Made by a program: the position numbers and the translations under genes. From NCBI RefSeq assembly GCF_900112645.1, contig NZ_FOMO01000001.1:682001-746000 (forward strand): a stretch of DNA of 64,000 bases. Direction: 5' to 3'. The notes under the pieces are model-generated. The model was not told the DNA's origin. It saw only the letters and a program-made list of their open reading frames with translations, and made no database searches. Below, piece after piece: positions 23,946 through 36,078 of this stretch (positions are counted from its first letter, which is position 1; each line of letters opens with the position of its first letter). Source of the DNA: Phytopseudomonas straminea (lineage in GTDB: Bacteria; Pseudomonadota; Gammaproteobacteria; Pseudomonadales; Pseudomonadaceae).

Positions 23946-24743
23946 ATGACACGGCTGTCGCTGCTTATCGCCTCAACCTTCCTGACCTTCAATGCCAGCG
24001 CTCTGGAGCTGGCGAAATATCCCAAGGCCTTCGCCGCCGACAAGGGCGTCAGCGTCGTGGTCGCGCCCAGCAGCGACGAGAAGCAGGCCCTCGTGCAGAT
24101 CAGCGGTATCAACCATCCGCTCGATGAAGTGGTGCTGCTGACCGACGTCAACGCGCGCAGCCAGGACGAAAGCGATTACGCCACCACCCTCGATGGCAGC
24201 GCCTACGTACTGGTTGGCCAGCGCCAGGAATGGGGCGGCGAGTCCTACCAGCTGTACCTGCCGGGCAACCGTGAGCCGCTGTACCTGAGCTTCGACGAGA
24301 AGGCCAGCAAGGCGGTCAAGCCGGCCGAGCTGCTGGCGCTGTACGAGAAGCAGAAAAAGGATGGCGTGCAGGACAAGCTGGCCAAGTTCGACCGCGAGAA
24401 GCGCCAGCAATACCACGTCGAACGCCTGCAGCAGATGGACAAGGAGGCGTCGGCCAGCTGCGGCACCGACCTAAAGACCGAGGTCAACTGGCAGGCCCTG
24501 GACGAGCCGCTGCTCAAGGAGCTGAGCGTGTCCGGCTACTGCGGCGAGGTGGTCAACCAGATGAACAACCTGTGCAGCAGCTCGCCAGAATTCAAGGAGC
24601 AGGCCGCCAAACTCAATACCGTCGAGTGCAGCTTCGGCAAGGAAATGAAGATCCGCGAGCAGGGCAATCGCATCCTGTTCACCACCGAGCGTGACGCCGC
24701 CAACCAGGGCGAATTCATTAACGCCTTCCTACGTAACCGCTAG
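23946..24743 (+). CDS. Exported protein of unknown function
   Basis: A 265-residue protein with a signal peptide (MTRLSLLIASTFLTFNASA, cleavage before LELAKY), thus periplasmic. The mature chain has a beta-rich N-terminal half, with VVLLTDVNARSQDESDYATT and a Gly-rich QEWGGESYQLYLPG. A charged helical stretch (about residues 115-150) and a C-terminal part with four Cys (SCGTD, GYCGE, NLCSSS, VECSFG) follow; these could form disulfides. I do not recognise the family. The ATG at 23946 follows AAAGGA. The gene is monocistronic, bounded by hairpins on both sides. Confidence 0.8.
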   Translation: MTRLSLLIASTFLTFNASALELAKYPKAFAADKGVSVVVAPSSDEKQALVQISGINHPLDEVVLLTDVNARSQDESDYATTLDGSAYVLVGQRQEWGGESYQLYLPGNREPLYLSFDEKASKAVKPAELLALYEKQKKDGVQDKLAKFDREKRQQYHVERLQQMDKEASASCGTDLKTEVNWQALDEPLLKELSVSGYCGEVVNQMNNLCSSSPEFKEQAAKLNTVECSFGKEMKIREQGNRILFTTERDAANQGEFINAFLRNR

Positions 24744-24758
24744 TAAACGTCCCCCGGT

Positions 24759-24784
24759 GGGCGGCCAGCATGGCCGCCCGTTTT
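24759..24784 (+). terminator. Terminator after the exported unknown protein
   Basis: GGGCGGCCA (24759-24767) pairs with TGGCCGCCC (24771-24779), followed by GTTTTC. It separates this gene from the aat promoter region. Confidence 0.8.
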
Positions 24785-24786
24785 CA

Positions 24787-24823
24787 TTCGGAAATCCGAA
24801 CGCCTTCAGGTCGAAAAACCGAA
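24787..24823 (+). promoter_or_regulatory. AauR-type activator sites upstream of aatJ
   Basis: TTCGGAAATCCGAA at 24787-24800 is a perfect match to the TTCGGNNNNCCGAA palindrome described for AauR of P. putida. A degenerate copy with an intact right half (CCGAA) follows at 24810-24823. The sites lie about 130 bp upstream of the sigma-54 promoter, a normal enhancer distance, and the aauS/aauR genes are encoded 5 kb downstream. Confidence 0.8.
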
Positions 24824-24918
24824 CAACCGACCGCCCCGCCCTGCCTACCCTCGCAAACTAAAAATTAAAAGCCTTTAAATTCATAAACTTGCGCACTAAT
24901 CATGGCGCCGAGAAGGTC

Positions 24919-24934
24919 TGGCACACATCCTGCT
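24919..24934 (+). promoter_or_regulatory. Sigma-54 (-24/-12) promoter of the aat operon
   Basis: TGGCACACATCCTGCT has GG and GC separated by exactly 10 bp and agrees well with the RpoN consensus. It lies 93 bp before aatJ and downstream of the AauR palindromes. Glutamate/aspartate uptake in Pseudomonas is known to use this logic. Confidence 0.8.
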
Positions 24935-25026
24935 CTCTACCTGTCAGGAAAGCGATAGCCGCTCCACATGGAGGTACGTACCTCGCCGTACGTCCTCAAT
25001 AACAACAACACCGAGGAAATCGACCC

Positions 25027-25935
25027 ATGCGTATCGTCCCCCGCGTACTGGCTGTAGCCGTTGCCGCCACCCTGATGTCCAGCCCGGTTTTCGCCGCCGA
25101 ACTGACCGGCACCCTGAAGAAGATCAAGGATTCGGGCACCATCACCCTGGGCCACCGCGACTCGTCCATCCCCTTCTCCTACTACGGTGACACCTCCAAA
25201 CAGCCGGTTGGCTACTCCCACGACCTGCAACTGAAAGTGGTCGAAGAGCTCAAGAAAGAGCTGGAGATGCCTGACCTGAAAGTGCGCTACAACCTGGTCA
25301 CCTCCCAGACCCGTATCCCCCTGGTGCAGAACGGCACCGTGGATCTGGAGTGCGGCTCCACCACCAACAACGTCGAGCGTCAGCGCCAGGTCGACTTCTC
25401 CGTCGGCATCTTCGAAGTGGGTACCCGCCTGCTGACCAAGAAGAGCAGCGGCGTGAACGATTTCGAAGACCTCAAGGGCAAGAACGTGGTGACCACCGCC
25501 GGCACCACTTCCGAGCGCCTGCTCAAGGCCATGAATGCCGAGAAGAAGATGGGCATGAACGTGATTTCCGCCAAGGATCACGGCGAGTCCTTCCTGATGC
25601 TCGAGTCCAACCGCGCCGTGGCCTTCATGATGGATGACGCCCTGCTGGCCGGCGAAATGGCCAAGGCCAAGAAGCCGGACGACTGGCATGTGGTCGGCAC
25701 CCCGCAGTCCTTCGAAATCTACGGCTGCATGGTTCGCAAGGGCGACGAAGGCTTCAAGAAGGTGGTCGACAAGGCCATCTCCGACACCTTCGCTTCGGGC
25801 GAAATCAACGACATCTACAACAAGTGGTTCCAGCAGCCGGTTCCGCCAAAAGGCCTGAACCTCAATTTCCCGATGAGCGAAGAGCTGAAGAAGCTGATCG
25901 CCAATCCCACCGACAAGTCTGCCGAGCAGATCTGA
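25027..25935 (+). CDS. aatJ: Glutamate/aspartate ABC transporter substrate-binding protein
   Basis: A 302-residue periplasmic SBP_bac_3 protein with a signal peptide (VLAVAVAATLMSSPVFAA). The start of the mature chain is GTLKKIKDSGTITLGHRDSS, with the binding motif SIPFSYYG. It also has VDLECGSTTNNVERQRQVDF, strongly reminiscent of GltI/AatJ, which bind glutamate and aspartate. It leads the aatJQMP operon, with GAGGAAA upstream of the ATG. Expression is expected to be activated by AauR with sigma-54 in response to acidic amino acids. Confidence 0.94.
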   Translation: MRIVPRVLAVAVAATLMSSPVFAAELTGTLKKIKDSGTITLGHRDSSIPFSYYGDTSKQPVGYSHDLQLKVVEELKKELEMPDLKVRYNLVTSQTRIPLVQNGTVDLECGSTTNNVERQRQVDFSVGIFEVGTRLLTKKSSGVNDFEDLKGKNVVTTAGTTSERLLKAMNAEKKMGMNVISAKDHGESFLMLESNRAVAFMMDDALLAGEMAKAKKPDDWHVVGTPQSFEIYGCMVRKGDEGFKKVVDKAISDTFASGEINDIYNKWFQQPVPPKGLNLNFPMSEELKKLIANPTDKSAEQI

Positions 25936-25947
25936 CGGTGTGATGCC

Positions 25948-25972
25948 ACGCCCCTTTCACGAGAAGGGGCGT
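25948..25972 (+). promoter_or_regulatory. Intercistronic hairpin between aatJ and aatQ
   Basis: ACGCCCCTT (25948-25956) pairs with AAGGGGCGT (25964-25972). There is no U-run, so 3'-end stabilisation of the aatJ part of the transcript is more likely than termination. Confidence 0.6.
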
Positions 25973-26106
25973 AGCGGGAACCCGGAGTGGCCGGCGGCCT
26001 CTCCATCCATTTCCTGACGAAGCCAAAAATCGTTCGCTGACGCGGATGCGGGAAGCTGTTGCCCGCCGCCGGCTTCGCTGCGTCCACTCACCTGAGGGGA
26101 AACCCG

Positions 26107-26853
26107 ATGAACTACAACTGGGACTGGGGCATCTTCTTCAAGTCCACCGGCATTGGCGATGAAATCTACCTGGAGTGGTTCATCACCGGTCTGGGCTGGA
26201 CCATCGCCATCGCCCTGGTCGGCTGGCTGATCGCCCTGTCGCTTGGCTCGCTGCTCGGTGTGATGCGCACCGTGCCGAACCGCCTGATCTCCGGGATCGC
26301 CACCGCCTATGTGGAGATCTTCCGTAACGTACCGCTGCTGGTGCAGCTGTTCCTCTGGTACTTCCTGGTGCCGGACCTGCTGCCCGAGCCGCTGGAAATC
26401 TGGTTCAAGCAGGACCTCAACCCGGCTACCTCGGCCTACCTGAGCGTGGTCGTATGCCTGGGCCTATTCACCGCCGCCCGCGTCTGCGAGCAGGTGCGCA
26501 CCGGCATCCAGGCACTGCCCAAGGGCCAGACTGCGGCGGCCTATGCCATGGGCTTTCGCCTGCCACAGATCTATAAAAATGTACTGCTGCCCCAGGCCTA
26601 CCGGATCATCATTCCGCCGCTCACCAGCGAGTTTCTGAACATCTTCAAGAACTCCTCGGTGGCTTCGCTGATCGGCCTCATGGAGCTGCTCGCGCAAACC
26701 AAGCAGACCGCCGAATTCAGCGCCAACCTGTTCGAGGCCTTCACCTTGGCGACGCTGATCTACTTCACCCTGAACATGAGCCTGATGATGATCATGCGCA
26801 TGGTCGAGCGTAAGGTCGCCGTACCGGGCCTGATTTCCGTGGGAGGCAAATGA
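26107..26853 (+). CDS. aatQ: Glutamate/aspartate ABC transporter permease
   Basis: A 248-residue HisM/GltJ-type inner-membrane permease. Transmembrane segments are evident (for example WFITGLGWTIAIALVGWLIAL). The EAA-like ATPase-contact loop is AAYAMGFRLPQIYKNVLLPQ (about residues 158-177). The ATG at 26107 follows GAGGGGAAA. Its stop overlaps the aatM start (ATGATG). It pairs with AatM to form the channel. Confidence 0.93.
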   Translation: MNYNWDWGIFFKSTGIGDEIYLEWFITGLGWTIAIALVGWLIALSLGSLLGVMRTVPNRLISGIATAYVEIFRNVPLLVQLFLWYFLVPDLLPEPLEIWFKQDLNPATSAYLSVVVCLGLFTAARVCEQVRTGIQALPKGQTAAAYAMGFRLPQIYKNVLLPQAYRIIIPPLTSEFLNIFKNSSVASLIGLMELLAQTKQTAEFSANLFEAFTLATLIYFTLNMSLMMIMRMVERKVAVPGLISVGGK

Positions 26854-27518
26854 TGGACTTCAGTCAGATCATTCCCGCTCTGCCAGGCCTCTGGGAAGGC
26901 ATGGCCATGACCCTGCAACTGATGGTCATGGGCGTCATCGGTGGCGTGGTTCTCGGCACCCTGCTGGCGCTGATGCGCCTGTCGAACAGCGTGCTGCTGT
27001 CCAAGATCGCTGCCACCTACGTCAACTATTTCCGCTCGATCCCGCTGCTGCTGGTGATCACCTGGTTCTACTTCGCGGTGCCGTTCATCCTGCGCTGGAT
27101 CACCGGTGAAGACACCCCCGTGGGCGCGTTCGCGTCCTGTCTGGTGGCCTTCATCATGTTCGAGGCGGCGTACTTCTGCGAAATCGTCCGTGCCGGCATC
27201 CAGTCGATTCCGCGCGGCCAGATGGGCGCGGCCCAGGCACTGGGCATGAGCTACGGCCAGACCATGCGCCTGATCATCCTGCCCCAGGCGTTTCGCAAGA
27301 TGACTCCGCTGCTGCTGCAGCAGAGCATCATCCTGTTCCAGGACACCTCGCTGGTTTACACCGTCGGTCTGATGGACTTCCTCAACGCCGCCCGCTCGCG
27401 CGGCGACATTCTGGGTCAGCCCCATGAATTCCTGATCTTCGCCGGCCTGGTCTACTTCACCATCAGCTTCGCTGCCTCGCAGCTGGTCAAGCTCCTGCAA
27501 AAAAGGTTAGCCGTATGA
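26850..27518 (+). CDS. aatM: Glutamate/aspartate ABC transporter permease
   Basis: A 222-residue GltK-type permease. Its hydrophobic segments begin with [20 protein letters not shown]. The EAA loop reads [20 protein letters not shown]. Overlaps of 4 bp with both the aatQ and aatP genes indicate tight translational coupling. It forms the second half of the transmembrane channel for acidic amino acids. Confidence 0.93.
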   Translation: MMDFSQIIPALPGLWEGMAMTLQLMVMGVIGGVVLGTLLALMRLSNSVLLSKIAATYVNYFRSIPLLLVITWFYFAVPFILRWITGEDTPVGAFASCLVAFIMFEAAYFCEIVRAGIQSIPRGQMGAAQALGMSYGQTMRLIILPQAFRKMTPLLLQQSIILFQDTSLVYTVGLMDFLNAARSRGDILGQPHEFLIFAGLVYFTISFAASQLVKLLQKRLAV

Positions 27519-28249
27519 TTTCCATCAAGAACGTCAACAAGTGGTATGGGGACTTCCAGGTGCTGACCGACTGCACCACGGACGTCAAGAAAGGCGAAGT
27601 GGTCGTGGTATGCGGGCCGTCCGGTTCGGGCAAGTCGACCCTGATCAAGTGCGTCAACGCCCTGGAGCCGTTCCAAAAGGGCGACATCGTGGTCGACGGC
27701 ACCTCGATTGCCGACAAGAAGACCAACCTGCCGAAACTGCGCTCGCGCGTCGGCATGGTGTTCCAGCACTTCGAGCTGTTCCCGCACCTGACCATCACCG
27801 AAAACCTGACCATCGCGCAGATCAAGGTGCTTGGCCGCAGCAAGGAAGAAGCCACCAAGAAGGGCCTGGCCCTGCTCGAGCGCGTCGGCCTCAAGGAGCA
27901 CGCCCACAAGCATCCGGGTCAACTCTCCGGTGGCCAGCAGCAGCGTGTGGCCATCGCCCGCGCCCTGGCGATGGATCCGGTGGTGATGCTGTTCGACGAA
28001 CCGACCTCGGCGCTCGACCCGGAGATGGTCAACGAAGTGCTCGACGTGATGGTGCAGCTGGCCCACGAAGGCATGACCATGATGTGCGTGACCCACGAGA
28101 TGGGCTTCGCCCGCAAGGTCGCCGACCGGGTGATCTTCATGGACGCCGGCAAGATCGTCGAGGACTGCCCCAAGGAAGAGTTCTTCGGCGATATCAGCGC
28201 CCGCTCCGACCGCGCCCAGCAGTTCCTCGCCAAGATCCTTCAGCATTGA
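27515..28249 (+). CDS. aatP: Glutamate/aspartate ABC transporter ATP-binding protein
   Basis: A 244-residue amino acid ABC ATPase. It has Walker [10 protein letters not shown] (about residue 34), the Q-loop [13 protein letters not shown], signature [15 protein letters not shown], and Walker [16 protein letters not shown] followed by the switch His in CVTHEMGFA. All catalytic elements are intact. It energises import by AatJQM and closes the transporter part of the operon. Other incomplete ABC systems in the window, such as the one at 44.3-46.0 kb, might borrow an ATPase of this kind. Confidence 0.96.
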   Translation: MISIKNVNKWYGDFQVLTDCTTDVKKGEVVVVCGPSGSGKSTLIKCVNALEPFQKGDIVVDGTSIADKKTNLPKLRSRVGMVFQHFELFPHLTITENLTIAQIKVLGRSKEEATKKGLALLERVGLKEHAHKHPGQLSGGQQQRVAIARALAMDPVVMLFDEPTSALDPEMVNEVLDVMVQLAHEGMTMMCVTHEMGFARKVADRVIFMDAGKIVEDCPKEEFFGDISARSDRAQQFLAKILQH

Positions 28250-28256
28250 TGCGCCA

Positions 28257-28283
28257 GGCCCGCTATCGCCTTGATAGCGGGCC
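28257..28283 (+). terminator. Hairpin between aatP and ggt
   Basis: An 11-bp perfect stem (28257-28267 with 28273-28283) with a 5-nt loop is followed by TTCTAG. The weak T-tract suggests a leaky terminator that reduces ggt expression relative to the transporter. Confidence 0.65.
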
Positions 28284-28323
28284 TTCTAGACTCGACAAGC
28301 ACAATAAAAATCGAGGTTCCATC

Positions 28324-29997
28324 ATGCGTGTTCTGCACTTCAAAACCCTGACACTCAGCGTCGCCATCGCCGCCTGCAGCAATGCCGTGCTGGCCGCCAA
28401 TCTGGACGGCGGCGCGGTCGCCGCGCCTGACGAATACGCCGCCAAGGTGGCCGCCGATATCCTCAAGAAAGGCGGCAACGCGGTCGACGCCGCCGTCGCC
28501 ACCGCCTTCACCCTGGCCATCACCTACCCCGAAGCCGGCAACATTGGCGGCGGCGGTTTCATGACCCTGTTCATGGACGGCAAGCCGTACTTCCTCGACT
28601 ACCGGGAAACCGCGCCCAAGGCCGCTACCAAAACCATGTACCTGGACGACAAGGGCGAGGTGATCGAAAACCTCAGCCTGGTCGGCGCCAAGGCCGCCGG
28701 CGTGCCCGGCACGGTGATGGGTCTGTGGGAAGCCCACAAGCGCTTCGGCAAGCTGCCGTGGAGCGAGCTGCTGACGCCCGCCATCGGCTACGCCAACAGC
28801 GGCTTCAAGGTCGCCGACCAACAGTTCCAGTACCGCGAAGACGCCATCGGCCTGTTCAACGGCAAGACCAACTTCACCGCACACTTCGGCAGCATGCGCC
28901 CGGGGGAAACCTTCAAGCAGCCGCTGATGGCAGCGACCCTGGAGCGCATTGCGGCCAATGGCCCGGATGAGTTCTACAAAGGCAAGACCGCCGACCTGCT
29001 GGTCGCCCAGATGCAGCACGACGGCGGGCTGATCACCAAACAGGATCTGGCCGACTACCGCGTCAAATGGCGCGAGACGATGCGCGTCGACTGGCAGGGC
29101 AACAGCCTGTACACCGCGCCGCTGCCCAGCTCCGGCGGCATCGCCCTGGCCCAGCTGATCGGCATCAAGGAGCAGCGCGCCGCCGACTTCAAGGGCGTCG
29201 AGCTGAACTCCGCGCGCTATATCCACCTCCTGGCCGAGATCGAGAAACGGGTGTTCGCCGACCGTGCCGATTACCTGGGCGACCCGGACTTCTCCAAGGT
29301 ACCGGTCGCCAAGCTGGTCGACGCCAGCTACCTCAAGCGCCGCGCCGCCGAGGTCAACCCGACCGCCATCTCGCCGACCGAGAAGGTTCGCCCCGGCCTG
29401 GAACCGCACCAGACCACGCACTTCTCCATCGTCGACGCCGACGGCAACGCGGTCAGCAATACCTACACCCTCAACTGGGACTTCGGCAGCGGCGTGGTAG
29501 TCGAAGGCGCCGGCTTCCTGCTCAACGACGAGATGGACGACTTCAGCTCCAAACCTGGCGTGGCCAATGCCTTCGGTGTGGTCGGTAGCGATGCCAACGC
29601 CATCGAGCCGGGCAAGCGCATGCTGTCGTCGATGAGCCCGAGCATCGTCACCCGTGACGGCAAGGTCAGCCTGGTGCTGGGCACGCCCGGCGGCTCGCGG
29701 ATCTTCACCTCGATCTTCCAGGTGCTCAACAACGTCTACGACTTCAAGTTGCCTCTGGAGAAGGCTGTAGCCGCCCAGCGCGTGCACCACCAGCTGCTGC
29801 CCAAGGACACCATCTATTACGACGCCTACGCGCCGCTCACCGGCAAGGTCGCCGACGAGCTGAAGGCCATGGGCTACGTGCTCGAAGACCAGGGCTGGAA
29901 CATGGGCGATATCCAGGCCATCCGCGTCGACGGGCGCAGCCTGCAAACCGCTTCCGACCCCCGCGGTCGCGGTGTCGGCATGGTGGTCAAACCCTGA
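28324..29997 (+). CDS. ggt: Gamma-glutamyltransferase
   Basis: A 557-residue Ntn-hydrolase precursor with a signal peptide (ending SNAVLAA), so it acts in the periplasm on glutathione and gamma-glutamyl compounds, releasing glutamate. The autoprocessing site and new N-terminal Thr lie in HQTTHFSIVDADGNAVS (TTH at residues 364-366), giving large and small subunits. Further conserved elements are EAGNIGGGGF and the LGTPGGSRIFT loop. The start is ATG at 28324; the frame extends upstream only as an overlap with aatP. Its place behind aatJQMP fits supply of glutamate to the transporter, as at P. aeruginosa PA1338. Confidence 0.95.
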   Translation: MRVLHFKTLTLSVAIAACSNAVLAANLDGGAVAAPDEYAAKVAADILKKGGNAVDAAVATAFTLAITYPEAGNIGGGGFMTLFMDGKPYFLDYRETAPKAATKTMYLDDKGEVIENLSLVGAKAAGVPGTVMGLWEAHKRFGKLPWSELLTPAIGYANSGFKVADQQFQYREDAIGLFNGKTNFTAHFGSMRPGETFKQPLMAATLERIAANGPDEFYKGKTADLLVAQMQHDGGLITKQDLADYRVKWRETMRVDWQGNSLYTAPLPSSGGIALAQLIGIKEQRAADFKGVELNSARYIHLLAEIEKRVFADRADYLGDPDFSKVPVAKLVDASYLKRRAAEVNPTAISPTEKVRPGLEPHQTTHFSIVDADGNAVSNTYTLNWDFGSGVVVEGAGFLLNDEMDDFSSKPGVANAFGVVGSDANAIEPGKRMLSSMSPSIVTRDGKVSLVLGTPGGSRIFTSIFQVLNNVYDFKLPLEKAVAAQRVHHQLLPKDTIYYDAYAPLTGKVADELKAMGYVLEDQGWNMGDIQAIRVDGRSLQTASDPRGRGVGMVVKP

Positions 29998-30025
29998 GCG
30001 GCATGGCATGACTCACGTTTCACGG

Positions 30026-30047
30026 CACCGCTGCGCCCGCAGCGGTG
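30026..30047 (+). terminator. Hairpin between ggt and aauS
   Basis: CACCGCTGC (30026-30034) pairs with GCAGCGGTG (30039-30047) around a 4-nt loop. No T-tract follows, so termination would be weak or Rho-dependent. Confidence 0.45.
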
Positions 30048-30087
30048 ACCGATCCGCCCTGCCCTTGCGCGGGCTGGCTCGGTCGCG

Positions 30088-31990
30088 GTGACTGTGATGC
30101 AATGCGTGTCCATCAGTCTCCCTGGGGTGCCGCCCGCCTTGGCTGCCAAACCGCGCTACGTCCGCCACCTGTCACTGACCCTGCTGATGCTGGCGCTGGT
30201 GGCTGCCTGTGGTTACGCCGGTTACTACCTGAGCGAACAGTCGGGTATCCGCAGCCTGGTCGACAGCGGCGAGCGCCAGCTCGAGCTCAACGCCCGGGCA
30301 GTGGAAAGCGAGATCAACAAGTACACCTACCTGCCCAGCCTGCTGGAGCTCGAATCCAACGTCAGCCGCCTGCTGCTGACGCCCGACGCCTACCGGCGCC
30401 AACGCGTCAATGACTACCTCGAAGGCCTCAACCAGCGCAGCGGCAGCCTGGCCATCTACGTGATGGACACCGAAGGCCGGGTGCTGGCCACCAGCAACTG
30501 GCGCCAGGCCGACAGCTACCTGGGCGAGGACCTGTCGTTTCGCGCCTATTTCCAGGATGCGCTGAAAGGCGAACAAGGCCGCTTCTACGGCATCGGCAGC
30601 ACCACCGGCGAGCCAGGCTACTACCTGTCCCATGGCCTGCGTGCCAACGGCCGGATCATCGGCGTGGCGGTGGTCAAGGTGCGCCTCGACCCACTGGAGC
30701 AGCGCTGGCAGCGGGCGCGACTGGAAGCCTACGTCAGCGACGAGAACGGCATCATCATCCTTTCCAGTGATCCGGCGCGACGGCTCAAGGCCGTGCGCCC
30801 ACTCAATGCCGACACCAAGGAACGCCTGGCGCGCAGCCTGCAATATCACTGGTCGTCACTCGACGAGCTGATGCCTCTGGCACGCGAGGCGCTGGCCAAT
30901 GGCGTCGAGCAGGTCAGCTTCGCGGGCCATAACGCGCAGGATGCCAGCGAGGTTACCAACTATCTGGCCCAGAGCCGCCCGCTGGAAGACACACCCTGGC
31001 ACCTGACCCTGCTCAGCCCGCTGCAGGACCTGCGCCGCGAAGCGGTCAGCCACGGCATGCTGGCCGCCGCCGCCTTCGCCCTGCTGGCCTTTCTGCTGAT
31101 CGCCTGGAACGAGCGCCGCAAGGTGATCGCCACCCGTCTGGCCGCCCGCGAAGCCCTGCAGCGCGCCAACAGCGAGCTGGAGCGCAAGATCACCGAGCGT
31201 ACCGCCGACCTGCGTGCCAGCAACGAGCGCCTCAAGGCGCAGATTCGCGAACGCCGCCAGGCCGAGCAAACCCTGCGCCTGGCCCAGGACGAGTTGGTGC
31301 AGGCCGGCAAGCTGGCGGTCATCGGGCAAATGTCCACCAGCATCGCCCACGAGCTCAACCAGCCGCTGGCGGCGCTGCGCACGTTGTCCGGCAACACTGT
31401 GCGTTTCCTGTCCCGCGGCGCCTATGACGTGGCCACCACCAACCTGCAGACCATCAACGAGCTGGTCGACCGCATGGGCAAGATCACCGGCAGCCTGCGC
31501 GCCTTCGCCCGCCGCGCCAACGATGGCGGCGAAGCCAGCCTGAGCAAGGCCGTGGACGCCGCGCTGCAGGTCGTGCAGCCGCGCCTGGAGCGCACGCCAC
31601 TGACCATTCACCGCGAGTTCGCCGACGCACGCCTGGCGATCAACCAGACCCGCCTGGAGCAGATTCTGGTCAACCTGATCGCCAACGCCGCCGATGCCAT
31701 GAGCGCCCAGGCAGATCGCCAGCTGTGGTTGCGGGGCAGCGCAGAGGGCGAGCGCTATCGCCTGCGCGTGATCGACAACGGTCCCGGCATCGCCCCCGAA
31801 GACCGCACCCACCTGTTCGAACCCTTCTTCACCACCAAGCCCGGCGAGCAGGGCCTGGGGCTTGGTCTCACGCTGTCCGCCAGCCTCGCCGCGGCTGCTG
31901 GCGGCAGCCTCAGCGCCGACCATCCGCCCGAGGGCGGCACCGCTTTCGAACTCAACCTGCCGCAGGTTGCCGCTGCTTTGGAGACACCCG

Positions 31991-31998
<8 letters not shown>
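30088..31998 (+). CDS. aauS: Sensor histidine kinase AauS (DctB-like)
   Basis: A 636-residue membrane sensor. TM1 (about residues 30-50) and TM2 (about 322-342, MLAAAAFALLAFLLIAW) flank a double-Cache-type periplasmic ligand domain. A coiled coil follows (EALQRANSELERKITERTAD), then HisKA with the phospho-acceptor His421 in TSIAHELNQPLAAL, and HATPase_c (NLIANAADAMSAQ, VIDNGPGIAPED, GLGLGLTLS). It senses acidic amino acids in the AauRS systems of P. putida and P. aeruginosa. The start at GTG 30088 is uncertain because several nearby starts precede TM1. It overlaps aauR by 8 bp. Confidence 0.9.
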
Positions 31999-33313
<1,315 letters not shown>

Positions 33314-33365
33314 AAGCCGAGCAACTATCTAAAGATCACTGTGGGAATCTCTGGTCGCGCCACTT

Positions 33366-34277
33366 CTAGCCCTCCTCCCGCCCCACACCCCCTTCCAGCT
33401 TGCGCCACAAAAGCCGCACCGCCGCCTTGCGCGACATGCTCCAGCGGTACAGTCGGATCTCCAGCGGGATGTGCCAATGCTCCTTGCCGCACACCACCAG
33501 TTCGCCCCGCGCCAGCTCGGCGTTCATCGACAGGCGCGGTACCCAGGCCACGCCCAGGCCTTGCAGGGCCATAGCCTTGAGGCTGTCGGCCATGGCCGTT
33601 TCGTGCACGGTGGTCGAGCGCAGGGCGCGCTGGCGCAACAGCAGGTTCACCGAACGGCCCAGGTAGGTGCCGGCGCTATAGGCCAGCAGCGGTACGCTCT
33701 GCCCGGCGTCCAGATCGAACAATGGCGTGCCCTGCTCGTCCACGGCGCATACCGGCAGCATCTCGCTGACGCCCAGGGGTAGCGACGGAAACAGATCGGG
33801 GGCCAATTGCACGGCGGCGTCCTGGTCGTGATAAGCGAGGATCAGGTCGCAGGTGCCTTCGCGCAGCGAGTGCACCGCCTCGCCGACGTTGGTCGCCACC
33901 AGTCGGGTGGTCAGCGGCAGGCCGTCACGGCGCAGGCGGGCGATCCATTCCGGGAAAAAGCCGAACACCAGTGAGTGTGCCGCGGCGATCTGCAGCGCCT
34001 CGCCCTGCTGCCCTTCCAGGTGATGCAGGTGGCGCACTACTTCGCCGAGCTGTTCGACCATGCTGCGCGCGGTGAGCAGGAACAATTGGCCGGATTCGGT
34101 CAGCTCGATCGGCGTGCGCGAGCGGTTGACCAGGGTCAGGCCGAGCGCCGCCTCCAGGCTCTGGATGCGCCGGCTGAAGGCCGGCTGGGTCACAAAGCGC
34201 TTTTGCGCCGCGGCGGAAAAGCTGCGCGTGGCGGCCAGGGTGACGAAATCTTCCAGCCATTTGGTTTCCAGGTTCAT
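33366..34277 (-). CDS. LysR-type regulator, HypT/YjiE-like
   Basis: A 303-residue LTTR. The N-terminal winged helix-turn-helix is FVTLAATRSFSAAAQKRFVT followed by QPAFSRRIQSLEAALG. The effector domain contains QIAAAHSLVFGFFPEWIARL and AMALQGLGVAWVPRLSM. It resembles E. coli HypT (YjiE), a hypochlorite-responsive LTTR, especially in the AAAHSL and LREG...YHD regions. It is divergent from aspA, so regulation of aspA is plausible. The start at 34277 (MNLETKW) matches the family; a start 33 bp further upstream is possible. Confidence 0.88.
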   Translation of the reverse strand: MNLETKWLEDFVTLAATRSFSAAAQKRFVTQPAFSRRIQSLEAALGLTLVNRSRTPIELTESGQLFLLTARSMVEQLGEVVRHLHHLEGQQGEALQIAAAHSLVFGFFPEWIARLRRDGLPLTTRLVATNVGEAVHSLREGTCDLILAYHDQDAAVQLAPDLFPSLPLGVSEMLPVCAVDEQGTPLFDLDAGQSVPLLAYSAGTYLGRSVNLLLRQRALRSTTVHETAMADSLKAMALQGLGVAWVPRLSMNAELARGELVVCGKEHWHIPLEIRLYRWSMSRKAAVRLLWRKLEGGVGREEG

Positions 34278-34341
34278 GGGCGTCCTCGCCTCGCGCAGCG
34301 CAATGCACACGTTTGGTGCAAAGAATTGGTCACAGCTACAT

Positions 34342-34358
34342 TATGCCGATTGCGCATA
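34342..34358. promoter_or_regulatory. Candidate LysR-type operator between the HypT-like gene and aspA
   Basis: TATGC-N7-GCATA (34342-34358) is a dyad of the size bound by LysR regulators, located midway in the 177-bp divergent region. Assignment to the adjacent regulator is inference. Confidence 0.4.
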
Positions 34359-34454
34359 GCCCAGCAAACAACAGCATTGGCCGCCAACGCTCCACAACCC
34401 TTATTCTTTGGCCCATCGCGGTATCTTCCGCCCAATCAAGAGAATTGAGACATC

Positions 34455-35912
<1,458 letters not shown>

Positions 35913-35921
35913 GGTCTGTTG

Positions 35922-36002
35922 AGGTTGCAGCACAAGCCGCGCTGCAACCTTGACTGCACCACTAGACCCGAAGCCCCGTACCGTTCAGCGGTACGGGGCT
36001 TC
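35922..36002 (+). terminator. Two consecutive hairpins after aspA
   Basis: The first stem is AGGTTGCAGC (35922-35931) with 35941-35950. The second is a 13-bp perfect stem, 35970-35982 with 35990-36002, followed by GCTTTGTT. The second is the likely intrinsic terminator. Confidence 0.8.
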
Positions 36003-36018
36003 GCTTTGTTAGGGATTG

Positions 36019-36078
36019 ATTGCCGTTTGCCCGCGCGCAGGCTAAAAGAGCGGCAGTCCTAACAAAGAGAAGTCGCCA
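36019..36078 (+). repeat. Duplicated promoter/leader, copy 1
   Basis: The sequence ATTGCCGTTTG ... GCTAAAAG-GCGGC ... CCTAACAA before the first orphan binding-protein gene recurs at 36945-37003 before its paralogue. A TTGCCG / CTAAAA pair could be the -35/-10. Confidence 0.55.

Noticed and set aside
28240..30009. 589-codon minus-strand frame opposite ggt
   Set aside because: Same GC-driven artefact; ggt has intact signal peptide and catalytic motif.
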